Source of the DNA: RPQJ01 sp963793005
Lineage (GTDB): Bacteria; Pseudomonadota; Gammaproteobacteria; Steroidobacterales; Steroidobacteraceae
DNA length: 64,000 nucleotides
Reading direction: 5' to 3'
Assembly (NCBI GenBank): GCA_963793005.1
Contig: CAWBYP010000002.1
Span: 372,001-436,000, forward strand
A program made the translations under genes and the position numbers. Under the pieces are notes generated by a model, which was given only the letters and a program-made list of their open reading frames with translations, did no database searches and was not told where the DNA came from. Positions 16,895 through 27,756 of the stretch are shown here, piece by piece (within the stretch, counting starts at the first letter, position 1; every line of letters starts with the position of its first letter).

Positions 16895-17537
16895 TCAGCC
16901 GCTACGGGTCAATAGCGAAGTCGCCCGCCCCACGACCTCCCTGAACATCTCGGTCGTGAGACGCCGGGTCTGCGTGTTGTAGCGGCTGCAATGGTAGGAA
17001 TCGACCAGCATGCGACCGCCGGGCAAGGGATGCTCAGCGCCGTGGCCGAATGGAAGCGCCGACAGCTTTAGACCATTGGCCCGCAACACCGCGCCGTGGG
17101 CAATTGCGCCCAGCGCCAGGATCACCGTGCCCTGGTCGAGCGCCGCGAGTTCCGCGGCAAGGAATGTCGTTGCAGGTCGCGATCTCGGCAGGTGTCGGCT
17201 TGTTCTGCGGTGGTACGCACTTGACCGCGTTCGTGATCCGGCAGCCCGTGAGCTGGAGCCCATCTGTCGCGGAACTCGACGCTGGCGCGCTTGCCCAGCC
17301 GAACAGATGCAGCGTCTCGTACAGCAGGATGCCGGCATGGTCGCCGGTGAACGGCCGTCCGGTCGCGTTTGCACCGTGGAAGCCGGGTGCCAGCCCTACC
17401 ACCAGCAGCCGTGCACGCGCATCGCCGAACGGCGCCACCGGTGCACAGTGGTAGGCGGGGTACTTTGCCCTGCCCTCGTCGAGAAACCCGGCGAGCCTCG
17501 GACAGCGCCGGCATTGCGGGTCGAAGGTGCTGGTCAT
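16895..17537 (-). pseudogene. Family-5 uracil-DNA glycosylase, broken by a one-base frameshift
   Basis: The first part (from ATG 17537) carries GLAPGFHGANATGRPFTGD and GCRITNAVKCVPPQNKPTP, motifs of the UdgB/type-5 family. The reading then shifts. The rest, including FLAAELAALDQGTVILALG and SYHCSRYNTQTRRLT, lies in the next frame down to 16895. Removing one base near 17165 (after codons for Cys-Asn-Asp) joins the two into a normal protein of about 213 aa with no other lesion. Family-5 enzymes remove uracil and other deaminated bases and use an Fe-S cluster; CRRC near the N-terminus fits. It may be recent inactivation or a sequencing error. It lies directly upstream of uvrC on the same strand. 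Confidence 0.85.
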
Positions 17538-17585
17538 TCGGGCGGGTCAGTCATGGCGTATCGCCGGGTGCGAGGTTAGCAGCAT

Positions 17586-17614
17586 ACCGGGCCGTTCAAA
17601 TGAAACGGCCCGGT
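17586..17614 (-). terminator. Hairpin downstream of aceA
   Basis: A perfect 11-bp stem (17586-17596 with 17604-17614) closed by a 7-base loop, lying 44 bp after the aceA stop codon and between it and the same-strand udg gene. No clear T-tract follows, so it may be a weak terminator or an mRNA-stabilising hairpin. Confidence 0.5.
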
Positions 17615-17657
17615 CGGTTGCCCGCCCGGGCCGTCTCCGAACGATCGTCTTCAGCGG

Positions 17658-18968
17658 TCAGTGGTGTGCGCCACCGGTGTTGAACTGCTCCTCTTCAGTC
17701 GACCCGTGCATCGCGGTCGTGGACGAGTGGCCGCCCTGGATCACCTGGGTGACTTCGTCGAAGTAGCCCGTGCCGACCTCCTGCTGGTGCGACACGAAGG
17801 TGTAGCCGCGATCGCGTGCCGCGAACTCCGGCTCCTGCACTTTCTCGACGTAGGCGGTCATGCCCGTCTTCACGTATTCCTGGGACAGGTCGAACATGTT
17901 GAACCACATGTTGTGGATGCCCGCCAGCGTGATGAACTGGTATTTGTAGCCCATCGCGCCAAGCTCACGCTGGAACTTCGCGATCGTCGCGTCGTCGAGG
18001 TTCTTCTTCCAGTTGAACGACGGCGAGCAGTTGTAAGCCAGCAGCTTGCCCGGGAACTTCTTCCGGATCGCCTCCGCAAACGCCTTCGCGAAGCCAAGGT
18101 CCGGCTTGCCCGTTTCGCACCAGACCATGTCGGCATACGGCGCGTACGCAAGGCCGCGCGAGATCGACTGCTCGACGCCCGGCTTCACGCGATAGAAACC
18201 CTCAGGCGTGCGTTCGCCGGTGCAGAACGGCTTGTCGTTTTCGTCGACGTCGCTGGTCAGCAGGTCGGCCGCCTCCGCGTCGGTACGCGCCAGCACGATG
18301 GTCGGCGCGCCCATCACGTCGGCCGCGAGGCGCGCCGAAACCAGCTTCTGGACTGCTTCCTGCGTCGGCACCAGCACCTTGCCGCCCATGTGGCCGCACT
18401 TCTTGACCGAGGCGAGCTGGTCCTCGAAGTGCACGCCAGCAGCGCCGGCGCGGATCATGGCCTTCATCAGCTCGAACGCGTTCAGCACGCCGCCAAAGCC
18501 CGCTTCCGCGTCGGCGACGATCGGCGCGAAGAAATCGACGAAATCCTTGTGCCCGGGACCGACGCCGCGCGCGCACTGGATCTCGTCGGCCCGCTTGAAG
18601 GTTCCATTGATCCGCTCGACGACCTTCGGCACCGAGTCGACCGGATACAGCGACTGGTCGGGGTACATGGCCATGTAGCTGTTGTTGTCGGCCGCCACCT
18701 GCCAGCCGGACAGGTAGATGGCCTTGATGCCCGCCTTCACCTGCTGCATGGCCTGGCCGGCGGTGAGCGCACCGAGGCAGTTCACGTACGGTTCGGTGTT
18801 GACCAGCTTCCACAGCTTCTCGGCACCGAGACGCGCGAGCGTGTGCTCGACCTGGACGTTGCCGCGCAGGCGCACGACGTCCTCGGCCTTGTACGGGCGA
18901 TCGATGCCCTTCCAGCGCGGGTTGGTGTCCCAGTCCTTGCGCAGCGCGCTTGCAGCCTTGTCGGTCAT
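17658..18968 (-). CDS. aceA: Isocitrate lyase
   Basis: 436 aa, normal length for the proteobacterial enzyme (E. coli 434). Splits isocitrate to succinate and glyoxylate, the first step of the glyoxylate shunt. The signature KKCGHMGGK is at 189-197 with catalytic Cys191. Mg2+-site residues lie in VADAEAGFGG (151-160). ATG start with an AGGAA ribosome-binding site. The gene follows aceB by 28 bp, forming an aceBA operon as in enterics. No aceK or iclR is present in the window. Confidence 0.98.
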   Translation of the reverse strand: MTDKAASALRKDWDTNPRWKGIDRPYKAEDVVRLRGNVQVEHTLARLGAEKLWKLVNTEPYVNCLGALTAGQAMQQVKAGIKAIYLSGWQVAADNNSYMAMYPDQSLYPVDSVPKVVERINGTFKRADEIQCARGVGPGHKDFVDFFAPIVADAEAGFGGVLNAFELMKAMIRAGAAGVHFEDQLASVKKCGHMGGKVLVPTQEAVQKLVSARLAADVMGAPTIVLARTDAEAADLLTSDVDENDKPFCTGERTPEGFYRVKPGVEQSISRGLAYAPYADMVWCETGKPDLGFAKAFAEAIRKKFPGKLLAYNCSPSFNWKKNLDDATIAKFQRELGAMGYKYQFITLAGIHNMWFNMFDLSQEYVKTGMTAYVEKVQEPEFAARDRGYTFVSHQQEVGTGYFDEVTQVIQGGHSSTTAMHGSTEEEQFNTGGAHH

Positions 18969-18996
18969 TTCAAATTCCTCGTGTAGGCGAATTCTG

Positions 18997-20604
<1,608 letters not shown>

Positions 20605-20721
20605 GGCAGACTCCAATGTGTGGCCGCGCGATACCGCGGGCACGGAACAGGCTCGCCGTTGTTGCGGCGCAATAAGAGGATAGACTTCGGCACGCGGGCC
20701 CGACAAGAGCTAATTTCCACG

Positions 20722-21354
20722 ATGCGCCTGATCCTGCTCAACAAGCCGTTCCAGGTCCTTCCCCAGTTCACGAGCCCCGACCAGCGGAGCTGCCTGAAAG
20801 ACCTGCTCTCCGCACCCGGCCTCTACCCTGCCGGCAGGCTGGATTACGACAGCGAGGGCTTGATGGTGCTGACGGACTTCGGGCCGTGGCAGGCGAGGAT
20901 CAGCCAGCCCGGCGCCCCGTTTCCAAAGGTATATCTCGCGCAGGTCGAGGGCATGCCCGACGAGGCAGCGCTTGGGGCTCTGCGTCGCGGCGTGGAACTG
21001 AACGACGGAGCTACCCTGCCCGCTTCGGCGCGCCTGGTGGCCGAGCCGGAGTGGCTCTGGCTGCGTGACCCTCCGATCCGGCAGCGCAAGGCAATACCGA
21101 CCGCATGGGTGGAACTCGAACTCCGTGAAGGAAGGAACCGGCAGGTGCGCCGCATGACGGCGGCAGTCGGTCACCCGACGCTCAGGCTGATACGAGTGGC
21201 CGTCGGGCCGTGGTCGATCGCCGGGCTCGCGCCGGGGCAGTCGCGCGAAGTTCCGCGAGCGGAAGCGGAACAGCTGCTCGCCGCCGGGCGGATCAGGCCG
21301 AGCGGGCGTTCGCCGCGATCCGCATCGCGAGCTCGAGGGCCTGCTCGCAGTTGA
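20722..21354 (+). CDS. rluE: 23S rRNA pseudouridine synthase, RluE type
   Basis: 210 aa. RsuA-family enzyme; RluE modifies U2457 of 23S rRNA. Starts RLILLNKPFQVLPQFTS, has catalytic Asp in PAGRLDYDSEGLMVLTDFG and the terminal block REGRNRQVRRMTAAVGHPTLRLIR. ATG 20722 matches the family N-terminus; the upstream open frame is antisense to aceB. The last 62 bp, coding for an Arg/Ser-rich tail, overlap the 3' end of the convergent DAHP synthase gene, so the tail is probably an extension without a conserved role. Confidence 0.9.
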   Translation: MRLILLNKPFQVLPQFTSPDQRSCLKDLLSAPGLYPAGRLDYDSEGLMVLTDFGPWQARISQPGAPFPKVYLAQVEGMPDEAALGALRRGVELNDGATLPASARLVAEPEWLWLRDPPIRQRKAIPTAWVELELREGRNRQVRRMTAAVGHPTLRLIRVAVGPWSIAGLAPGQSREVPRAEAEQLLAAGRIRPSGRSPRSASRARGPARS

Positions 21355-22666
21355 GCCGCGGATCCACGGTGGTCCGATAGGCACGCGCGAGATCGCCGTC
21401 GACCAGTCCGCGCGCGCCGCCGGTGCACTCGGTGACGTCTTCGCCGGTGAGTTCGAAATGTACGCCGCCGAGGTAGCTGCCCGCTTCCCGGTGGATGCGG
21501 ACCGAGCTCTCGAGCTCGGCAACGATGTTGTCGAAGCGGCGGGTCTTCACGCCCGAACCCGTCGTTTCCGTGTTGCCGTGCATAGGGTCGCAGACCCACA
21601 GCACCGGGATTTCGGTGGCGCGTACCGCCTCGATCAGCGGCAGCAGCTTCGAATCGACGTTTACGGCACCCATGCGATGGATCAGCACCAGGCGGCCGTA
21701 TTCAGCCTGCGGATTCAGTGCCCGGCACAGCCCCTGCACCCAGGCCGCGTCCATGGACGGCCCCACCTTGACGCCCACCGGGTTGCGGATTCCGCGGCAG
21801 TATTCGACGTGCGCGCCATCGAGGTCGGCCGTGCGCAGGCCGATCCATGGCAAATGCGTCGACAGGTTGTACCAGTATCCCTTGCGCTCGATGTAGCGGG
21901 TCTGAGCCTGCTCGTAGTGCAGGTGCAGCGCCTCGTGGCTCGCGTAAAACGGCGCACGGCTCGCCTCGTGCACGCGGCTGCCGCTGATCGCCTCGAAGAA
22001 ATCCAGCGAGTCCGAGATCGAATTGACGATTTGCCGGTACTGGTCACGCGACGGCGAATGGTGCATGAAGTCGAGGTCCCAGTACTCCGGGTGGTGCAGG
22101 TCGGCAAAGCCACCGTCGATCAGCGCCCTTACGAAATTGAGCGTGAGCGCGGCACGCTCGTAAGCCCGCAGCAGCAGTTCGGGATCGGGTTCGCGGTCCT
22201 CCGCCGTGAAGCCGGGGCGATTCACCAGGTCGCCACGATAGACGGGCAGCGTCACCTCGCCGCGCGTCTCGTTTTCAGTCGTGCGGGGCTTGGCGTACTG
22301 GCCGGCGAAACGGCCGACGCGGATCACGGGTTTCTTGAGCCCATGCAGCAACACCAGGCTCATCTGCAGCAGTATCTTGAGCTTGCGGGCAATCTGGCCG
22401 GACTCGCAATCGGCCAGCGACTCCGCGCAATCGCCGCCCTGCAGCAGGAAGCGCTCGCCACGCTGCGCGTCGGCGATCTGGCGCCTCAGGGCCTCGATCT
22501 CCCAGGACACAACGATCGGCGGCAGGCGTCCCAGTGCTTCGACTGCGCGCGCGAGCGCGCCCGGGTCGCGGTAGACGGCCTGTTGGGCGGCCGGCCGGGA
22601 CTGCCAGCTGGTCGGCGACCAGGTCGATGCGCCGTCGGGCTGCTTGATGCTGGCGGGCTGGTTCAT
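21293..22666 (-). CDS. Class II 3-deoxy-7-phosphoheptulonate (DAHP) synthase
   Basis: 457 aa. First enzyme of the shikimate pathway (phosphoenolpyruvate + erythrose 4-phosphate). It belongs to the plant/mycobacterial class II, not the E. coli AroFGH class: LLQGGDCAES (metal-site Cys), KPVIRVGRFAGQYAKPR, YWDLDFMHHSPSRDQY, GVKVGPSMD, LWVCDPMHGNT and GVHFELTGEDVTEC. The short GC-rich end reads LNCEQALELAMRIAANARSA. It overlaps convergent rluE by 62 bp and is divergent from the lysine catabolic operon. Confidence 0.96.
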   Translation of the reverse strand: MNQPASIKQPDGASTWSPTSWQSRPAAQQAVYRDPGALARAVEALGRLPPIVVSWEIEALRRQIADAQRGERFLLQGGDCAESLADCESGQIARKLKILLQMSLVLLHGLKKPVIRVGRFAGQYAKPRTTENETRGEVTLPVYRGDLVNRPGFTAEDREPDPELLLRAYERAALTLNFVRALIDGGFADLHHPEYWDLDFMHHSPSRDQYRQIVNSISDSLDFFEAISGSRVHEASRAPFYASHEALHLHYEQAQTRYIERKGYWYNLSTHLPWIGLRTADLDGAHVEYCRGIRNPVGVKVGPSMDAAWVQGLCRALNPQAEYGRLVLIHRMGAVNVDSKLLPLIEAVRATEIPVLWVCDPMHGNTETTGSGVKTRRFDNIVAELESSVRIHREAGSYLGGVHFELTGEDVTECTGGARGLVDGDLARAYRTTVDPRLNCEQALELAMRIAANARSA

Positions 22667-22819
22667 CGCGCAATCCTAACCGTTATTGCCGCAACGCAAT
22701 AGAACCCGGGGGTGACGTGCCGCGGCGGTTTCGTCAGAATCCCCACCCAAACGATGCCCCAGGCCGATTCCCATCGCGGCACCGCCGGCCGGGCAGGCAA
22801 CCAAGCCAGGAGTTCCCAT

Positions 22820-23989
22820 ATGCACAAGGTCCTCGTCCTCGGGGCCGGCAAGATCGGTTCACTGATCGCCGGCCTGCTCGCCGAATCCGGCGACTATGAC
22901 GTCCAGGTCGCCGATGTAGACGAGAGCGTTGCGCGGGCGGTCGTGGACGCACACGGCCTCCCAAACCTGCGCGCATTCGGCTTCGACGCCGGGAACGCGC
23001 AGGCGCTCACCGCGCATATCGCCGCCAATCCGGTCGAGGCGGTAATTTCGAGCCTGCCCTTCTACTGCAACGTTGCCGTCGCCGAGGCAGCGCGCGCGGC
23101 CGGGGCCCACTACTTCGACCTGACCGAGGACGTGGCGGTTACCCGCGGTGTGCGTCGCGTTGCCGAGGACGCCGACACGGCGTTCGTCCCGCAGTGCGGG
23201 CTCGCGCCCGGTTTCGTCAGCATCGCGGCCAACGCACTGATCGGCCACTTCGACGAACTGCGCAGCGTGAAACTGCGCGTAGGCGCTCTTCCACAGCACC
23301 CGAACAACGTCCTCAAGTACTCGCTCACGTGGTCCACCGAGGGCCTGATCAACGAATACGGCAATCCATGCGAGGCCATCGTGAACGGCCGCGCCACCGA
23401 AGCGGCGCCGCTGGAAGGCCTCGAAGAGATCGAGATCGACGGAACGCTGTACGAGGCGTTCAACACCTCGGGCGGACTGGGTTCGCTGGGTGACACCTAC
23501 GGACAGCGTGCCGAGACCATGGACTACAAGACCATGCGTTACCCGGGACACTGCGCGCAGATGCGCCTGCTGATGAACGACCTGAAGCTCAACCAGGACC
23601 GTGCGACGCTGAAGCGCATCCTCGAGAACGCAGTGCCGCAGACATTGCAGGACGTAGTGATCGTGTACGTCGCGGTCACAGGCCGTCAGGCGGGCGAACT
23701 GCGCGAGGAGAACTACGTGAGCAAGATCTACCCGCAGGTGATCGCCGGACGGCTCTGGTCGGCGATCCAGGTGACGACCGCATCCGGTGTCACGGCCGTG
23801 GTGGACCTGGTGCTGAAGTCGCCCGGCCGCTACCGCGGCTTCGTCAGGCAGGAGGACTTCCGGCTGGTGGACGTGCTCGACAACCGCTTCGGCCGCCACT
23901 ATGCCAGCGCAGGCACCAAGGAAATCTCGGGCCGAATGGTCGTCGCCGGCGAAACAGGCCAGCAGCGCGCGACAAACGGAGGCAGGTAA
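22820..23989 (+). CDS. Saccharopine dehydrogenase (Lys9-like)
   Basis: 389 aa. Rossmann motif VLGAGKIGSLIAG (5-17), then the saccharopine dehydrogenase core (FDLTEDVAVTRGV, VPQCGLAPGFVSIAANAL) and the C-terminal substrate domain. It interconverts saccharopine with aminoadipate semialdehyde and glutamate. ATG 22820 has AGGAG 8 bases upstream; longer open frames lack conserved sequence. Its stop codon overlaps the start of the aldehyde dehydrogenase (TAATG). The pair suggests lysine catabolism through saccharopine, with aminoadipate semialdehyde passed to the next enzyme. No lysine-ketoglutarate reductase is in the window. Confidence 0.88.
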   Translation: MHKVLVLGAGKIGSLIAGLLAESGDYDVQVADVDESVARAVVDAHGLPNLRAFGFDAGNAQALTAHIAANPVEAVISSLPFYCNVAVAEAARAAGAHYFDLTEDVAVTRGVRRVAEDADTAFVPQCGLAPGFVSIAANALIGHFDELRSVKLRVGALPQHPNNVLKYSLTWSTEGLINEYGNPCEAIVNGRATEAAPLEGLEEIEIDGTLYEAFNTSGGLGSLGDTYGQRAETMDYKTMRYPGHCAQMRLLMNDLKLNQDRATLKRILENAVPQTLQDVVIVYVAVTGRQAGELREENYVSKIYPQVIAGRLWSAIQVTTASGVTAVVDLVLKSPGRYRGFVRQEDFRLVDVLDNRFGRHYASAGTKEISGRMVVAGETGQQRATNGGR

Positions 23990-25515
23990 TGGACAAGGTA
24001 CTCGCCAATCTCGGGCTCGAGGCCCTGAATCCAGGCACCTGGTCGGCGGACGGCGGCTGGCTCACGGATGCCGCAGCAGCCCGCATCGACTCGGTGAATC
24101 CCGCGACCGGCAAGGTCATCGCCAGCGTGCTCGCGACCACGCCCGACCAGTACGAACAGATGATGCGCTCCGCGCGGGAAGTCGCGCATGCCTGGCGCTC
24201 GGTGCCTGCGCCGAAGCGCGGCGAGGCGGTCAGGCTGGTCGCTGACGAACTGCGCCGGCACAAGTCCGACCTGGGCAGCCTGGTCTCGCTCGAGATGGGC
24301 AAGATCAAGGCCGAGGGCGACGGCGAAGTCCAGGAGATGATCGACATCGCCGATTTCGCGGTCGGCCAGTCGCGCATGCTCTACGGCCTGTCTATGCACT
24401 CGGAACGGCCCGAGCACCGAATGTTCGAACAGTGGCACCCGCTCGGCGTGGTCGGCGTCATCAGCGCCTTCAACTTCCCGGTCGCCGTGTGGTCGTGGAA
24501 TGCGTTCCTCGCCGCGATCTGCGGCAACGTCACGGTGTGGAAGCCGTCGCTGAAGACCGTGCTGTGCGCGGTCGCCGTCCAGCGCCTGGCCAATGGCGTG
24601 CTCGAGCGGCACGGCTACCCGGGCATCTTCCAGTTGTTCGTCGATGCGGGCCACGACCTCGCGAACCGCTTCGTGGACGACCGGCGAGTAGACCTGGTGT
24701 CGTTTACCGGCTCGACGAACGTCGGCCGCAGCGTGGGCGCGCGCGTCGCGCAGCGATTGGGCCGGAGCCTGCTGGAACTCGGCGGCAACAACGCGATCAT
24801 CGTCGACGAGCACGCGAACCTGGACCTTGCGGTTCCCTCTATCGTATTCGGCGCGGTGGGCACTGCCGGCCAGCGCTGTACGACGACCCGGCGCGTGTTC
24901 GTGCACGAGTCGCGGCTAGGTGACCTGGAACGCCGGCTCGTCAATGCCTATCGACAGGTCCGCATAGGCGATCCGCTGGAAACCGGCACGCTGATGGGTC
25001 CGTTGATCGATGCAGGCGCAGTGCGCCAGTACGAGGCGGCGGTCGCGCAGGCCGTGGCCAGCGGCGGACGGTTGCTCTGCGGCGGCAAGGTGCTGGACCG
25101 GCCGGGCAACTTCGTCGAGCCCGCGATCGTGGTTGCGAGCAGCGAATGGGAAATCGTACGCACCGAGACCTTCGCGCCGATCCTGTACCTGGTGCCGTTC
25201 CGTGACCTCGACCAGGCGATCGCGATGCAGAACGATGTCGCGCACGGGCTGTCGTCGGCGATATTCACGGATCGCCTGCAGCACGCGGAGCGCTTCCTCT
25301 CGGCGGGCGGCTCCGACTGCGGTATTGCGAACGTCAACATCGGCACCTCGGGCGCGGAGATCGGCGGTGCCTTCGGGGGCGAGAAAGACACCGGCGGCGG
25401 GCGCGAGTCGGGCTCCGATGCCTGGAAGGTTTACATGCGCCGCCAGACCTGCACGGTCAACTGGGGAAGCCAGCTGGCCCTGGCACAGGGCATCAACTTC
25501 GACGTGTCGGGCTGA
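23989..25515 (+). CDS. ALDH7-family aminoadipate-semialdehyde dehydrogenase (AmaB-like)
   Basis: 508 aa. NAD(P)-dependent oxidation of alpha-aminoadipate semialdehyde to aminoadipate. It follows the antiquitin (ALDH7) pattern: Asn162 in SAFNFPVAVW, FTGSTNVGR at 239-247, general base Glu264 in LLELGGNNAI and nucleophile Cys297 in TAGQRCTTTRR. EIGGAFGGEKDTGGGRESGSD near the end is typical of ALDH7. Translationally coupled to the saccharopine dehydrogenase. Confidence 0.92.
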   Translation: MDKVLANLGLEALNPGTWSADGGWLTDAAAARIDSVNPATGKVIASVLATTPDQYEQMMRSAREVAHAWRSVPAPKRGEAVRLVADELRRHKSDLGSLVSLEMGKIKAEGDGEVQEMIDIADFAVGQSRMLYGLSMHSERPEHRMFEQWHPLGVVGVISAFNFPVAVWSWNAFLAAICGNVTVWKPSLKTVLCAVAVQRLANGVLERHGYPGIFQLFVDAGHDLANRFVDDRRVDLVSFTGSTNVGRSVGARVAQRLGRSLLELGGNNAIIVDEHANLDLAVPSIVFGAVGTAGQRCTTTRRVFVHESRLGDLERRLVNAYRQVRIGDPLETGTLMGPLIDAGAVRQYEAAVAQAVASGGRLLCGGKVLDRPGNFVEPAIVVASSEWEIVRTETFAPILYLVPFRDLDQAIAMQNDVAHGLSSAIFTDRLQHAERFLSAGGSDCGIANVNIGTSGAEIGGAFGGEKDTGGGRESGSDAWKVYMRRQTCTVNWGSQLALAQGINFDVSG

Positions 25516-25596
25516 GCGCTCCAGGCAACTGGATACCCGGCCCGCGTAGCCGCGCGCGATCCGACGCCGGTCGCGGCGCACTGTTATCATCGGCGC

Positions 25597-26982
25597 ATGG
25601 ACACGACGCCCTTGATGGCCCGGGTCCGGGCTACGCTTGCGGTCCTGCTGCTGCTGGCCGGGTCCCTGGTACTGCTCGATGGCCGGGCTGAATCGCAGGG
25701 CTCGAGCGGCGTCCTGCTGCCGGTTTCGGGCCCGATCGGGCCGGCGACCAGCGATTTTTTCGTCCGCACGCTGCGCGGCGCCGCCGATCAGGGCGCATCG
25801 CTCGTCATCGTCACGATCGACACGCCGGGCGGGCTGGACAGTTCGATGCGCGACATGGTGCAGGCCATCCTGGCGTCCCCTGTCCCGGTCGTGGCCTACG
25901 TCTCGCCCAGCGGCGCCCGCGCTGCCAGCGCCGGCACATTCCTGGTGTACGCGAGCCATGTTGCAGCCATGGCCCCGGCAACCAACCTTGGTGCCGCGAC
26001 GCCGGTCCAGATCGGCGGATCGGGTGGCAGCGTGCAACCCGCCGCCGACGAAAAGGACGGCAAGGACGCCGAAAGCGGCAAGTCCGGTGGGCCAGGCACG
26101 GCGCTGGAGCGCAAGTCCGTCAACGACGCGGCCGCATACATCCGCAGCCTGGCGCAGCTGCGCAACCGGAATCTCGAGTGGGCCGAAACGGCCGTTCGCA
26201 CCGGTGCCAGCCTGCCCGCCGACGAAGCGCTGGCGGCCGGTGTCGTGGATCTGGTCGAGCCGGACCTTGCGCGGCTGCTGCAGGCGCTCGACGGGCGAAC
26301 CGTGAAGCTGCAGTCAGGCGAGGTAGTGCTGCACACGGCCGGACTCGTGCTGATCGACGTCCAGCCCGACTGGCGAACAGAACTGCTGTCGCTGATCACC
26401 AATCCCAATGTCGCCTACCTGCTGATGCTGATCGGTATCTACGGCCTGCTGCTCGAGGGCTATCACCCCGGCGCCCTGGTGCCGGGCGTGGTCGGGGCAA
26501 TCAGCCTGCTGCTGGCGCTGTTCGCGTTCCAGGTCCTGTCGGTCAACTACGCTGGTCTCGCGCTGATCGCGCTTGGCGTGATCCTGATCGTTGCCGAGAC
26601 ATTCGTACCATCGTTCGGCGCGCTCGGACTCGGTGGCATCGTCGCATTCGTCGTCGGGTCGGTGATGCTGCTCGACGATGGCGTGCCTGGATTCAGCATT
26701 GCCTGGCAGCTGATCGGCGCCATGGCGCTGGTGGGATCGGCGGTACTGCTTGCAATCCTCTCGTACGCGGTGCGGGCCCGGCGTCGTCCCGTGGTGAGCG
26801 GGACCGAGGGATTGCTGCGCGAGCAGGCCGAGGCGCTCGAGGGCTTCGAACGCCAGGGCCTGGTCCGTGTGCACGGCGAGACCTGGTCCGCCACCAGTCG
26901 CGCACCCGTTCACGCGGGGCAAAGGCTTCGCATTACCAAGGTTCACGGCCTGACGCTGGAAGTCGAGCCTGAGCAGGACTGA
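25597..26982 (+). CDS. NfeD-family membrane serine protease (ClpP-class, NfeD1b)
   Basis: 461 aa. Signal peptide or membrane anchor at about 12-28, a ClpP-like protease domain with TIDTPGGLDSSMRD and catalytic Ser111 in ARAASAGTFL and Lys173 in LERKSVND, then four membrane helices (about 265-395), then a C-terminal OB-fold NfeDC domain ending LTLEVEPEQD. It is followed after 18 bp by a stomatin gene; such STOPP operons are widespread, and in archaea the protease cleaves the partner stomatin C-terminus. An Asp/Lys/Gly-rich insert lies at about 150-168. Confidence 0.93.
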   Translation: MDTTPLMARVRATLAVLLLLAGSLVLLDGRAESQGSSGVLLPVSGPIGPATSDFFVRTLRGAADQGASLVIVTIDTPGGLDSSMRDMVQAILASPVPVVAYVSPSGARAASAGTFLVYASHVAAMAPATNLGAATPVQIGGSGGSVQPAADEKDGKDAESGKSGGPGTALERKSVNDAAAYIRSLAQLRNRNLEWAETAVRTGASLPADEALAAGVVDLVEPDLARLLQALDGRTVKLQSGEVVLHTAGLVLIDVQPDWRTELLSLITNPNVAYLLMLIGIYGLLLEGYHPGALVPGVVGAISLLLALFAFQVLSVNYAGLALIALGVILIVAETFVPSFGALGLGGIVAFVVGSVMLLDDGVPGFSIAWQLIGAMALVGSAVLLAILSYAVRARRRPVVSGTEGLLREQAEALEGFERQGLVRVHGETWSATSRAPVHAGQRLRITKVHGLTLEVEPEQD

Positions 26983-27000
26983 CGCAAGGAGAACGTTCGC

Positions 27001-27756
27001 ATGTTCAACATCCCAATCCTGGCCATCGTCGTCGTCGCACTACTGGTCCTGGCGACCCAGGTCATCAAGGTCCTGAACGAATACGAGCGTGGCGTCGTGT
27101 TCACGTTCGGCCGATTCACCGGCGTAAAGGGCCCGGGATTGATCATCCTGATTCCACTGGTGCAGAGAATGGTCAAGGTGGACCTGCGGGTCATCGTGCT
27201 GGATGTGCCCACGCAGGACGTCATTTCACGCGACAACGTGTCGGTAAAGGTCAATGCGGTCGTGTACTTCCGCATCGTCGAGCCCGACAAGGCCATCATC
27301 CAGGTTGCCAATCCGTTCGAGGCGACGAGCCAGCTCGCACAGACGACGCTGCGCTCGGTCCTCGGCCAGCACGAACTCGACGAGATGCTGTCGCAGCGCG
27401 ACAAGCTCAACATCGACATCCAGCGCATCCTCGACCAGGCAACCGATGCCTGGGGCATCAAGGTCGCGAATGTCGAGATCAAGCACGTGGACCTCGACGA
27501 GAGCATGATCCGGGCAATGGCAAAGCAGGCCGAGGCAGAGCGAACGCGGCGCGCGAAAATCATCCACGCCGAGGGCGAAAAGCAGGCGGCGGCGCAACTG
27601 GTCGAAGCCGCGGTCGCGCTGAGCGCCGAACCCGAGGCGCTGCAGCTTCGCTATATGCAGACGCTTGCGGACATCGCCAATGACCGGACGACGACCATCG
27701 TCTTCCCGCTGCCGATCGACATGCTCAGCCCGTTCGTGAAGCCCAGGAAGGACTAG
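27001..27756 (+). CDS. Stomatin/slipin family SPFH protein
   Basis: 251 aa. One N-terminal membrane helix (4-22) followed by the SPFH/band-7 domain: YERGVVFTFGRFTGVKGPGL, LRVIVLDVPTQDVISRDNVS, GQHELDEMLSQRDKLN. A coiled-coil follows with AMAKQAEAERTRRAKIIHAEGE. It organises membrane microdomains and is the probable partner or substrate of the upstream NfeD protease. Its TAG stop overlaps the convergent hrpA stop by 4 bp (CTAG). Confidence 0.95.
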   Translation: MFNIPILAIVVVALLVLATQVIKVLNEYERGVVFTFGRFTGVKGPGLIILIPLVQRMVKVDLRVIVLDVPTQDVISRDNVSVKVNAVVYFRIVEPDKAIIQVANPFEATSQLAQTTLRSVLGQHELDEMLSQRDKLNIDIQRILDQATDAWGIKVANVEIKHVDLDESMIRAMAKQAEAERTRRAKIIHAEGEKQAAAQLVEAAVALSAEPEALQLRYMQTLADIANDRTTTIVFPLPIDMLSPFVKPRKD

